The translations under genes were made by a program, and so were the position numbers. Of a DNA stretch of 64,000 nt, positions 45,841-55,487 are shown one piece after another (positions within the stretch are counted from its first letter, which is position 1; the number at the start of each line of letters is the position of its first letter). The stretch is from Isoetes taiwanensis (taxonomy: Eukaryota > Streptophyta > Lycopodiopsida > Isoetales > Isoetaceae). The stretch covers positions 7,170,912 to 7,234,911 of the forward strand of contig JAJEKV010000039.1 in the NCBI GenBank assembly GCA_021234155.1, read 5' to 3'. Under the pieces are notes generated by a model. That model did not search any database. It had not been told where the DNA came from and saw only the letters and a program-made list of their open reading frames with translations.

Positions 45841-47635
45841 AAAAGGAAAGAATGAGGCTGGTCCCCTCAGCCTCAAAGGAAAGAAATGCTAACTGAAGGT
45901 CTTCAAAATATCAACAAGTGGTGGAGGGAATAGAATTACTCTGCGGTGGTGGGAAATATGAGGCAGAGTATAAGGTAATGGAGAGAGTGATAAGAAAAAT
46001 AAGATCAAATGGAGGGTAGGACAACTCAAGACAGTGAATATGGAGAAGAAGTGGATGAACACGCATATGACAATGATAATCAAATTAGCATGAGTGCCAA
46101 ATAAAGGGATGAGTAATAATGTAGGATTAGCACTCTTAAAATTTCATATGGAAGCAAGGGCTAGATGGAAAGAGGCCAACTTAAGACAAATAAGAGTAAT
46201 GAGCAAATGGACCTGAAATGACAACACTCAAAATTGTTAAAGCATAGCAAATCTCTACCCTATTTAACTAAACTTCTATTATTCAAGAAATTTGGCTCAT
46301 ACAACCATTGAATGTATTTCAAACTAAAAATTCAAACCTTCAAACCAAAAATTCAAACCATCGAAGCTCGAACCCTAATTTGCTCCTCCTCGCTTGCGTG
46401 CTCGAAAAACTCGACCTCCCTTTAGATCATGGCTCCTTTTTCTTACCATACACCCTATCCGGGACAATGTAACAGCTGATCCGAAAGCAATTTAGGAGTG
46501 CTTCCCGAGCTTGATCCATTTCTGAGAGTACCTATTCCTTATGGTGTATGTCGGACACAGTGCAAGAATTGCATACAGATGCGAGAATGGGACAATGTTT
46601 TAATTAATGAAGAACCTCTTCCTCGTGGAAATTTACTCAAGTGCACATGCATTTACGAGGCAAAGTGTATATGGGAAGGCAACGGATGTTGACCAAAACT
46701 ACCCCGACAAAAAAGGAACTCTACAAAAAGACATGAACCATGATCACCTTGCCATGGAGTGTTTCCTTGGGCAAAAGACTTATCAAGAGAAACTAGCAAA
46801 GATTGCACGTGTGAGAACACAAAGGCTCGTGGGCGAGAATTTTTACAAGGGAATGCATTCGGATGCTACATATGCACTACTTTTTGTGTAAGCATCATCA
46901 TGAGTCGACAGATGCTCAATTTTGTGTATAGGCAGTTATACTACTCCCACAGGATGCTAGCAGATAGCTATGGTTCCTTGATGCTTCTCATGATAAAAGA
47001 GATGCATTTCAAACTCCCCGAAAGAGAATCTCCGGAGTGAAGATCAAGATGTTTTGGTACCATGAACAATTTTTTACCGGATATAATGGTCTCTTGGATG
47101 CCGCAGATGGCTCTCCTTCGGACAAGATTCCTACTATCCCTTCAGGGAATACTGATAGCATTGGCTTCCTATGAGAGGATCTGATCATCTGTAAATTTGT
47201 GTACCCCTCTTTTTTTTGACGAATAGAAATTCTCTTGCTCTTTTTGAAATTGTCCGGTCTTGAAAAAATATTTCTCGCTTCAAAGTAAGAACACACAATT
47301 AGCTCACCTCAAAGGAAAAATGGTCTTGATGGTACAAGTATTAAGAACCTTGAATACAACTAACCAAAACAACTTAGCAAATCCAATCAACAAGAATCTA
47401 CAAACTTAAGCCTAAAGGGAAATGAACGTAACCAATCAAAAGAGTTTTAAATCTTCAATTTTCAACAACAATTAACCTACTCTAAGTTAAAATAAGTATT
47501 CATATAGGAGCAACAAGGCCTAAACATGCATGTTGAGGCCAATATCTTTTCAAATCTTTGGATATTTGTAGGATTTGGTAATTCCAAACCTGCTTTTGAG
47601 ATCCTTAAGCCAATAGGATGAATGCCCGACTTCTT
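45841..47635. other. Post-pol region of the element
   Basis: Sense-strand coding is not recognisable. Apart from the antisense ORF region (46,498-47,040) this is AT-rich sequence with stops in all frames. A small hairpin with arms GAGGCTG/CAGCCTC lies near 45,853-45,875. Plant Tat-like elements often have a long region between pol and the 3-prime LTR, sometimes with extra or antisense ORFs. Confidence 0.5.
46498..47040 (+). other. Antisense ORF region between pol and 3-prime LTR
   Basis: Overlapping plus-strand frames (46,498-46,692, 46,607-46,891, 46,759-47,040) run opposite to gag-pol. One frame is Cys-rich (VCRTQCKNCIQMREWD, then KCTCIYEAKC) and could be joined to the next by small frame changes. 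I do not recognise a family. It may be an element-specific antisense gene, a captured host fragment, or chance. Confidence 0.3.
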
Positions 47636-48270
47636 TTACAACCGGTAAGGGCCTTCCCAAGGATTTTCAAATTTAGATAGCTTACCTTCATTTGCAACAT
47701 CCCATTTGAGCACGAAGTTCCAATGGAGCCAATCTATCCCGGAGCTTGTGAGCTGCTTTAAAAGCTGTTGCACTCCTAGCCTTCTTAAGTAGATTGAAGT
47801 TTTCTGCATCAAATCTATCCTCATCCAATTTTAGCAAAACTTCATACCTGTGTTGTAATGCTTCAGTAAACTCCAGATCCAACTTGAGTGCCATTCTCAA
47901 AGAGGGAATCTCCAACTCAACAGGAATAACTGCTTCAACACCATAAACCAAACTGAAGGGAGAAGCATTAGTGGCAGCTTTAGCAGTGATCCTATGAGCC
48001 CAAAGGGCATCATATAATTTCAAATGCCAATCTTTTTGGTTTTGGCAAACCGTTTTCTGCAAAATTCCCTTAAGCACTTTGTTAGTAGACTCAGCTTGAC
48101 CATTTCCTTGAGGATAATAGGCTGAGCTTTTCACATGTCTGATTTTGAGACTTGAGACAAGAATTTGAATAACCTCATTAATAAAAGTAGAGCCTCTATC
48201 AGTCAAAATTTTGAAAGGGATTCCAAACCTAGAACAAATATTTTCATGCAAAAACCTAGCAAAATAGTAT
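47636..48270 (-). pseudogene. pol: pol, integrase C-terminal part
   Basis: The frame 47,688-48,308 holds the second half of the integrase core: TDRGSTF with catalytic Asp and, 35 residues later, the Glu in GNGQAESTNK, the D-x35-E spacing of retroviral-type integrases. It then continues through the KDWHLKLYDALWAHR and PFSLVYG blocks typical of Ty3/gypsy. The frame is lost near 47,715; an overlapping frame down to 47,636 supplies VLKWDVANEGKL and WEGPYRL, the GPY/F module that ends these integrases. No chromodomain follows. Joined to the upstream segment only through a frameshift near 48,260. Confidence 0.88.
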
Positions 48271-49443
48271 ATGCATTTGCTTTTCTCAAGGGTGTCTTTG
48301 CCGACCATTTGGTAAATAAATCTGTGGCCACAACAATGTATTCATGCTGAGCAGAAGATGGGGGATTTATAGGGCCAACATAATCTAGCCCCCAAACTTG
48401 AAATGGGCCTGGGGACACAATCCCAGTAAGAGGGGCAGGATGCAAAATTTTCTTACCAAAGATCTGGCATTGATGGCAAGTTTTAATGACATCATAGCAA
48501 TCTCTAAATAAATGAGGCCAGAAATAACCAGACCTTAATATTTTTTTGGCAGTTGTATCTGCTGCAAAATGACCACCACAAACACCTTTATGATTCTCAG
48601 CAAGCACTAAGGCAGCCTCCTCTTCATCAACACATCTTAAGAGTACACCATCCCTATTTACCTTGCACAAGATGTCACCAACCAATGAGTAAGTCAAACA
48701 TTTTAACTTAAACTTGTAAGCTTGGCTTTTTGAAAATTCAGAAGGTATCTCTTGATACTGAAGGAATCTCCTGATAGGTTGTTGCCAACCTTGAGCTGGC
48801 ATAGTTGACACGTCCTGCTCATTTACAACAAGGTTAGTCATTTCTTCTTCTTGTACCACCTCCTCATGTTCAAAGTAGGCAGCAGGCAGGTATAAACTCG
48901 GGTTGTTCAATACATGAATAACCTTTACCTTTAAATCATAAGATTGAAGCCTACAAGCCCACCTATGAAGCTTAGGTTTTTCTAATTTCTTACCATACAA
49001 AAAAGGCATGGGGTTCTGCTGCATGTAGATAGTGGCTTGGGATTTTTGTAAAAGATGACCCTGTCTCTCGATCAAAAAGATGAGAGCAGCAGCACTCCTT
49101 TCTATCTTAGCATACTTCTCTTCAGTTTGAGACCATTGTTTGCTTGCAAAAGCAATAGGGTGTCTATCCTGCAAAATGGCAACTCCAGCAGCCTTTTTAG
49201 TGATAGTTATGTAAACTTTAAATGGTAATGAAAGGTCTGGAGTTTTTAAAAGTGTAGAATGACAAATAGCCTCTATGATCTGCAAAAAAGCTTTTTCACA
49301 CTCATCAGTCCAAACAACAGGCCTATATTTACTTTCTCTTTTACTAACTTGGCCTACTCTAGTCAACTTAGAGATAGGACTAATAAGGTGAGAGAAATTA
49401 GGCACATACACTCTTAAGAAAGAGGTCATTCCCATAAATCCCT
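48260..49443 (-). pseudogene. pol: pol, degenerate RNase H and integrase N-terminal part
   Basis: The frame 48,203-49,435 starts in the RT connection (MGMTSFLRVYVPNFSHLISP). The ordinary RNase H lies at residues 70-190: the YTDAS block is replaced by YITITKK, only Glu112 of the EK-E block remains, the third Asp is Gln139, and the terminal AD-LSR Asp is absent. It is probably catalytically dead. The integrase zinc finger follows (His282, His289, Cys320, Cys323), then the first catalytic Asp (WGLDYVGP, residue 351) and the VATDLFTKW block. Near 48,260 the frame shifts and the remaining integrase is in another frame. Confidence 0.9.
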
Positions 49444-49535
49444 TGACTTCTTTAATTGTCCTGGGTGTTTGAAGCTTTTTAAAGCTATGATCTTCTCTTC
49501 AGCCTACTTGAAGGCCTTTAGCGTAAAACCTCATG
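49444..49535 (-). other. Frameshifted RT/RNase H junction
   Basis: Between the end of the 801-codon frame (LGHEVLR then stop) and the next frame, recognisable pieces (KGLQV, EEKIIALKSF, TPRTIKEVKGF) lie in three different frames, so at least two small indels occurred in about 90 bp. One coincides with a TTTT run. Confidence 0.75.
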
Positions 49536-51923
49536 GCCTAAGAGCTGGCCTTTGGATGCAAAAAAGATGCACTTCTTTGGGTTTAGATTAACTCCAGTTT
49601 GTCTGCACAATGTAAATATTCTTGTTAGCTCTGAAATGTGATCACTTGTATCAGTACCTAAGCATAAATCATCCAGATAAACTCTGAATTGCTCAGGAGT
49701 CATGTTTGCAAAGACAGTATCCATGGCTCTCTGAAATGTGGCAGGGGCATTCATTAAGCCAAAAGGCATCCTTTTCATTGCATAAGTTCCCCATGGAGTA
49801 ATGAAGGATGTCTTTGACTGATCTTCCTTTTTGATGCTAATCTGATTAAAACCAGAGAAGCCATCCAAAAATGAGTACATAGACTTACCAGCCACTGCAT
49901 AAAGGATTTCTTCCAAAAAAGGCAAAGGGTAACAATCTTTAACAGTAGCTTTATTTAGATCTCTATAATCCACACATATTCTTAAGGAACCATTCTTTTT
50001 TAGAACTGGAACAATACAAGAAACCCAAGAGGGGTTCACAATGTCAACTATCAATCCTGATTCCTGCATTTTGAATAATTCCTGCTTGATAAGATCTAAA
50101 AGTGAGGAATTAATTCTTCTCAATCTCTGCATGACAGGTTTAGTATCTTCACGAACTTTTATCTCAAACTCACAAATGCTCCTATCAACCCCTTTCAATT
50201 CTGAATATTCCCATGCAAAAACATCCACCCAATCTTCAAAGTACTTAATCATTTTACCTTTGCAATCTTCATCATATAGATCTCCCATTTGCAAAGTCCT
50301 GGACATACCTCCTTTGTGCACTTCAAGTTCTTTTTGTGATTCTTCTTGTGCCAGGTTGATGGTCAAGATAGGATGGAACTGAGAGAGTTCATCTTCATCT
50401 AGGACATCTTCCTTGATAGCTCCCTCAGAGAGATGCTCTAAGAGTGTTTTCCTGCACAAAGAATCAGCCTCAAAGTTTTTAGACCTTGGAATATGATAAA
50501 TTTCCCAATGATCAAAAAAAGTTAGCAATTCTCGAGCTTGTGTATTCAGACCCTCCATATCTTGATGTTTTGTTTGGTATTCCCCCAAAATCTGTTTGCA
50601 AACAAGTTGTGAGTCTCCATAGATAACAATATGGGAAATATTCATAAATCTTGCTTCCTGTAGGCCTGCAATGAGGGCCCTATACTCTGCTGCATTAGAA
50701 GAAATATTAGGATGAATTCTCCCTATCTTAGTCATCAGCTTAAGATCTGCATCCTTCAGAATAGCAGCAGAAGAAGCAATCCCTAATTTTTTAGACATAC
50801 CTCCATCAAACCAAAGGTAGGCCTTGTTTTCTTTTGGATCAGGGAACTCTACATGAGCAAAGTTGAGGACTTCTGCATTCATATCAACATCCAGACCTAA
50901 ACTGTAGACTCCTAACTCTTTTTCCTGCAAAATATCCACATCTATGAATCTGATGTTAGCAGAAGGGTCAGTCTTGTTTACCAGTTTAATGGAAGTTGTT
51001 CCATTTGAAATAGTGCAAATCCCTTCAGACCATATAGGCCTAGCATCTACTGTTTTCATCCACCTTCTTCCCAATAATAAATCATAGATGTTAGCATGGT
51101 TAACATTCTCAAAATCAACAACCACAAATGTAGCTAAGACAATGATCCCCCCTGTATTAACAGACACATTTCTCACCACTCCCTTTGGTACTACCTTAGC
51201 ATTGGAAAAGGATTTTAGAACAATAGAAGTGTTGTCTTCTACTTTGAGATTCAATGTTTTCATAACATGATAAGGCATGACATTTAAGGAGGAACCTCCA
51301 TCCAACAAAACCTTATCTAAATGGGAGGTACCTATAGTAGCACTACAAATAAAAGCACCTGGATCTTCAGTGTGCTCAGGTAAGGCTACAGAAATGTTGT
51401 TGCAAGTTTCTGCAGCAATTTCTTCAACATTTTGGGTATTCTTGATGAGCTTCTCCCTGTATGATGGTGCAATTCTCAGCAGAGTTAATAAATCCACAGT
51501 AACCTTAGAATTTTTCATAAGTAATTCAAATTCATCCAACTCAGAATCTTTCTGTTTATACCTTTGAGCAGGAGGAGGAGCTATATTCTGAGGATCTGAT
51601 TGAAATGTTACCTTATGAGGTGGAACAGAACCTGTAGATGCATTTGGATGAGCTCTGGCACGTGTCTGCACAACCATAACATCTTGCTCTTCCTGTTCTC
51701 CTGCACAAGTCTCAATAAAACTTATATTTGACATTTGTTTACCTTTATCTTGTTTTTCAAAATAAGCCTTAACTTTCTTGCAATACTTCTCCTCATGACC
51801 TATTTCCTTGCAAAAAGAGCAAACGGGACATTCTCTACCAAAGTGACCTCTTCTATGACACTTAGGACATTGCCTTGCAAAACACCTCAGCTCTATGGTA
51901 AGGTTTACCCGCGGTTTGTGCAT
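49518..51923 (-). CDS. pol: gag zinc knuckles - protease - archaeal-type RNase H - reverse transcriptase
   Basis: One open frame of 801 codons. Residues 19-32 and 35-48 are two CX2CX4HX4C zinc knuckles of the nucleocapsid. Residues 180-300 are the aspartic protease, with LLDGGSSLNVMP (Asp208) and DLLLGRRW. Residues 366-497 are an archaeal/plant-type RNase H with all four catalytic acids visible: Asp373 (LWFDGG), Glu413 (NAAEYRAL), Asp437 (YGDSQLV), Asp487 (NFEADSL). Residues 580-801 are reverse transcriptase: RICVDYRDLNKAT, Asp687, MPFGLMNAPATFQ, and YLDD at 749-752. The additional RNase H lies before RT. In Tat elements as I know them it follows the ordinary RNase H. The first residue of the frame is internal to gag, so the true protein starts upstream. 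Confidence 0.93.
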   Translation of the reverse strand: MHKPRVNLTIELRCFARQCPKCHRRGHFGRECPVCSFCKEIGHEEKYCKKVKAYFEKQDKGKQMSNISFIETCAGEQEEQDVMVVQTRARAHPNASTGSVPPHKVTFQSDPQNIAPPPAQRYKQKDSELDEFELLMKNSKVTVDLLTLLRIAPSYREKLIKNTQNVEEIAAETCNNISVALPEHTEDPGAFICSATIGTSHLDKVLLDGGSSLNVMPYHVMKTLNLKVEDNTSIVLKSFSNAKVVPKGVVRNVSVNTGGIIVLATFVVVDFENVNHANIYDLLLGRRWMKTVDARPIWSEGICTISNGTTSIKLVNKTDPSANIRFIDVDILQEKELGVYSLGLDVDMNAEVLNFAHVEFPDPKENKAYLWFDGGMSKKLGIASSAAILKDADLKLMTKIGRIHPNISSNAAEYRALIAGLQEARFMNISHIVIYGDSQLVCKQILGEYQTKHQDMEGLNTQARELLTFFDHWEIYHIPRSKNFEADSLCRKTLLEHLSEGAIKEDVLDEDELSQFHPILTINLAQEESQKELEVHKGGMSRTLQMGDLYDEDCKGKMIKYFEDWVDVFAWEYSELKGVDRSICEFEIKVREDTKPVMQRLRRINSSLLDLIKQELFKMQESGLIVDIVNPSWVSCIVPVLKKNGSLRICVDYRDLNKATVKDCYPLPFLEEILYAVAGKSMYSFLDGFSGFNQISIKKEDQSKTSFITPWGTYAMKRMPFGLMNAPATFQRAMDTVFANMTPEQFRVYLDDLCLGTDTSDHISELTRIFTLCRQTGVNLNPKKCIFFASKGQLLGHEVLR
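50433..50828 (-). other. Domain: additional archaeal-type RNase H (aRH), upstream of RT
   Basis: Residues 366-497 of the pol frame. The NAAEYRALIAGL, YGDSQLV and HIPRSKNFEAD blocks are those of the RVT_3-like RNase H found in plants and archaea. It presumably supplies RNA-strand degradation for the element, since the ordinary RNase H downstream is degenerate. Confidence 0.9.
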
Positions 51924-52954
51924 TCGGGAGGTGGGGCATCTTTCTTGCTTTTTAATTCAAGTAAGTTGTTTGGTAACTTCAAAAGTGCCTCGGACACTTT
52001 TTATCGATCTCAGATTTCATCTCGAAACATGAGGATCCAATTCTTCAGCCTTGGACTTCTTCTTCTCTTTTTTGTCTTTTGCATAAACGGGAGCAAAGAT
52101 TAGCAAAATGTAAATCATGTTCAGTTCCATGATGAGGAGGATAAAATGGATCTCGATCTCTTCATCGGGGAAGATAGCTTAATAGTTCGCCGGATCTCGG
52201 CCTTTACAAATGTTTTATGGATAGAATCCAACTCACCAAATTTTTGTAATTTTAATAACTTCCTATAGATCCTAGGTCTAGACATCAAACCTCGATAAAG
52301 GAAGCAACTAGGTGCAATGTTGGATGAGTAACCCGATTCCTGTTACACACTAGCAAATAAGAATTAAATCTCTCCACATACCGCTTTTACACTCTCACCA
52401 GGTCTAATGGAAAATGAGTTGAGTTCAAAGACAAGATCCCGGGGTGAAGTAGCCTTACCAAACCTTGATAGAAACTTGTGTTCCAATTCATCCCCTTTGG
52501 TACCTATAGACAGCTCAAAAATCGAGCCAAGATCTGGCCTCATCACCCTTCATGCATTTGATGAATTACGCAAACCGAACCCTTCTTTCTCCCATGTTCT
52601 TCATAATAGTCTTCAAAGTTTTTAGAAAATGGTTGGCATTCATGGAAGAATCATAGCAAGGGGGGGAAATGTGTATAGTCAACTCAAAATGATAAGGTGC
52701 TGATGGAGGAACAGACCGAAAGGTGTTGATCCGGGTTCAAAAAGTTTATGAATTTGTGAAGAAGAGGGCACAGAGGAAATATTTGTAATATTTGTAGACT
52801 GATAGAGAGGAGCTGGTGGAGGAATAGGCAAGTTGGGAGTATTTGTAGCATTAGTGGTAGATCTGGTAGCCACTCTCATGCTTACTCCTACCAAATCTGG
52901 TTGATTTGTCTCCTCAGGTGGTTCAGCAGACTCTGAAATCTTCCTTGGTGCCAT
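51780..52954 (-). pseudogene. gag: gag, frame-disrupted
   Basis: An ATG at 52,954 (MAPRKISESAEPPEE) lies about 20 bp after the primer site and opens a frame to about 52,679 rich in Pro, Ser, Thr and Asn. A second frame at 52,364-52,546 (GDELEHKFLSRFGKATSPRD...LNSFSIRPGESV) resembles the capsid segment of Ty3/gypsy gag. The zinc knuckles are in the pol frame (51,780-51,869). Stops and frame changes separate these parts. The breaks lie in stretches with unusually many CG and CCGG words compared with the intact pol frame, so part of the damage might be sequence error. Confidence 0.75.
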
Positions 52955-52974
52955 TGAGTTCAATTTCCAGGTAA

Positions 52975-52994
52975 AAATCTCGGTAGAACCTCCA
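52975..52994 (-). promoter_or_regulatory. Primer-binding site for tRNA-Gln
   Basis: On the plus strand AAATCTCGGTAGAACCTCCA equals the 3-prime end of plant tRNA-Gln including CCA. It starts 3 bp inside the 5-prime LTR. This fixes the orientation of the element as minus. Recalled from knowledge of plant tRNA-Gln, not searched. Confidence 0.85.
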
Positions 52995-52997
52995 AAA

Positions 52998-55487
52998 TGT
53001 TAGCCCAAAACCTGGAATTTTAGCCTAACCTCAAAGGAATCTTAAACAAAGTGGTTAGAACCTCCAGATCACTTAGGGTGATCAATCCTTATCATATGAA
53101 ACCAGAAAATTCATTTTTGGAGTGCTAGTTTCTTCAAAATCACTAGAGTCCCTGAAACTGAAAAAACTGTCAGAGCAAAAACTGAACCTGCAGACACACC
53201 TTGAGAGATTTTGAAGATCTGATTGGTGTTATAAGTGGTCAACAAGCAGAGGAAAATGGTGGAGAAGATTTGACTTGATTTGAATAAGGGAAGGTCAAGA
53301 AAATCGAGGTCAAAGGCAGGTCAAAAAGTTGGCCAGTGCCAAAACAGAGAGCCAAATTTTACAGATGGAGTTTGATGGGGAATTTTGGGTTGGGATCTGT
53401 GCAGGCAACTTCAAAATAGCCTCTAGATCACGTGCAAAAGGTTTAAGTAGAAAAAAGATGTTTTAGTTTTTCTGTAAGTAATCAAAAGCCTCGAGAAAAG
53501 AACAAACTCTGTAACAGTTATGAAAAGAAATATCTTTATATGTTTTCTTCGAGTGTATAGGTTTCTAGGATTGCTATAAGGATGAAATACAACTACCTGG
53601 AGAAGATATAATCTCTGAGTAAATATTTTTGATCTTGTTTTTGGTTTTTTGCTTTTTAAAGGGGCAATGCAGAATTACAAAAGAATGGATGTACAATGAT
53701 GACAATGATTTTTCAGGCAAAGACTATGCATTATAGCAATGTGATACAGGAGATTTGATAATGTCAACAGGATATTACCAAAGCTTTGAAAATAATAATG
53801 CTTGAGAGAAATTTCAAGACTGTATGAGTCTTTCGAGGGCTTCAAGAATACCAATGAAGTAATATGAAGTGATTATTTGAGTTTGTAATCGAGGAGCTTC
53901 GATGCTGAGCAGGTCACAACGAGCCGGGACTTCAGCCTCGAATGGAATGGAGCTGGAATCTGAGCAGAACAGAGCAAAATGATATCAAAATATTCAATGC
54001 GCCAAAATCACAGAGGTAGATCTCCGAGGGGCGTCAAGATTTGATCTGTGATGCTGGCTTAAGAACTGTTCTTCCCCAAAACTAGCTCGGCCGAGTGATT
54101 TTAGGCCTAATTTGAGCAATTTCTATCAAACCAAGTGCCACAGAGGATCACCGAGGTCTCGGAAAAGGTTCAGGAGCTGATTTCGGGAGAAAATTGGCGG
54201 GATTCAATCAAGTTATGGCAACTAATTGGCGGATTTAAGGTGTTCCCCTATTTCTTAGGGTTCATCGAAAAATTCTTGAAGGCCATATATCCCATGGCTA
54301 AAATGGTTCGGAGGCTCATGTATATAAGGCTTAGTGCTGACCCGGCTAATAACCGTGGCGTGCACGCAGAGGGGGACACCCGGCCAGGTCCGCGGCCCCC
54401 ACGCCCTGCTGCCACGTGGAAATGAGAATGGAAATGGGGGGGGTGACGTGGAATGATGTAGAAATAGCTAGGGTAGATAGGCTAGAATAGGTTTTTTTTC
54501 TTTTTATTTTTATGGCACGATCCCAAGAAATAATATTTGAGGAATTTTCCAAGGTCTTTTTGAATTTTGGAAAGGCCAACATAGCTATTTTTGCCAAGCT
54601 CCAAATCTAGAGTGTTTTCAAGTCAAATTGAGATACTTGAAATTTTGCCCATTTTGACCATGGTCAATGAGTTTTCAACCTTGGGAATGGTGAAAAAAAA
54701 TCATAGGAAGAGGGTGAAAAGATAGGAAAAAAAAAAAGGCTATGGCAGGATTTAGGGAAATAAGATGAAAGTAAAATTCAAGCCTCCTTGCTCTTGAAGT
54801 TTTTCATGATCTCTTGAGAGCAATTCACAAGTGGAGGTGAGGCCAATAAAAATATAGGTAGTGAAGTAATGAAAGAAGGCATGACAAGGTGGAAATGGGG
54901 TATAAAAAGATGAAAGGAAAGTGGATATGGAATGGATGAAATGGATAAAGGATGGAAACCCCCAGTAGCACATGATCTTATCTCCAAAGCTCAAATCATA
55001 CCTCATAACTTTGCTCAAGGCCCTAGGGTCTTCCAAACTTCTAAAAAGGTCTTCCAATCTTCAAGGCCTAAACAAGAGCAAAATTCACCTTTAAAGTGAC
55101 ATCTTCATAGGTGTGACTTCCAAACCATTGGTGCAACTCCATTTAGCTCCATATGAGTGAATATGAGCAACATGCTTATAACTCCTTGTATAGCTTGCTA
55201 TATCCTTTGCCTGGTCTTCAAGAAATAAGAATGTAACTAGAAAATTTCCTCAAAGGAAAGAATTAGGCTATACAACCAAGATCCCAAGGGTCTTCCAAAC
55301 TTGAGCCAATTTCTTCCAAACTCTAGCAGGATCAAAATAACACTAACTCTTACCATATGAGTAATAGGAAAGTAACTTAAGATGAAACCTCAAAAGAAAC
55401 CACAAGTCTTCCAAACTCTGACAAGTATCTTCCAATCTTGAAACTCTAGGTATCATGATGGTCCATGTTGCCCAAAAAGGGGCAACA
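52998..55487 (-). repeat. 5-prime LTR of the Ty3/gypsy element
   Basis: 2,490 bp with TG...CA ends, partner of 43,348-45,832. As the promoter-bearing LTR it would drive minus-strand transcription. It keeps many CTG/CAG words that are altered in the other LTR (for example GATGCTGGCTT at 54,050 against GATCTTTGGCTT at 44,396). Confidence 0.95.
53534..53540 (-). promoter_or_regulatory. Candidate TATA box in 5-prime LTR
   Basis: Minus-strand TATAAAG, also present at 43,885-43,891 in the other LTR. It would leave roughly 0.5 kb for R-U5 and 1.9 kb for U3. Other AT-rich candidates exist. Confidence 0.3.

Larger units (their letters stand above)
43348..55487 (-). mobile_element. 12.1-kb Ty3/gypsy LTR retrotransposon, Tat-like, in array B
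   Basis: Two LTRs of about 2.49 kb starting TGTTAG and ending CAACA enclose a minus-strand gag-pol. Pol order is protease, archaeal-type RNase H, reverse transcriptase, ordinary RNase H, integrase, which places it in Ty3/gypsy; a second RNase H is the hallmark of the plant Tat clade. The primer site matches tRNA-Gln. CTCCA flanks both ends. About 1.8 kb between pol and the 3-prime LTR carries an unexplained plus-strand (antisense) ORF region. Gag and pol contain frameshifts, so this copy is not autonomous as read. It is absent from monomer 9 of array A (about 17,008), so it inserted after the block duplicated. Confidence 0.95.
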
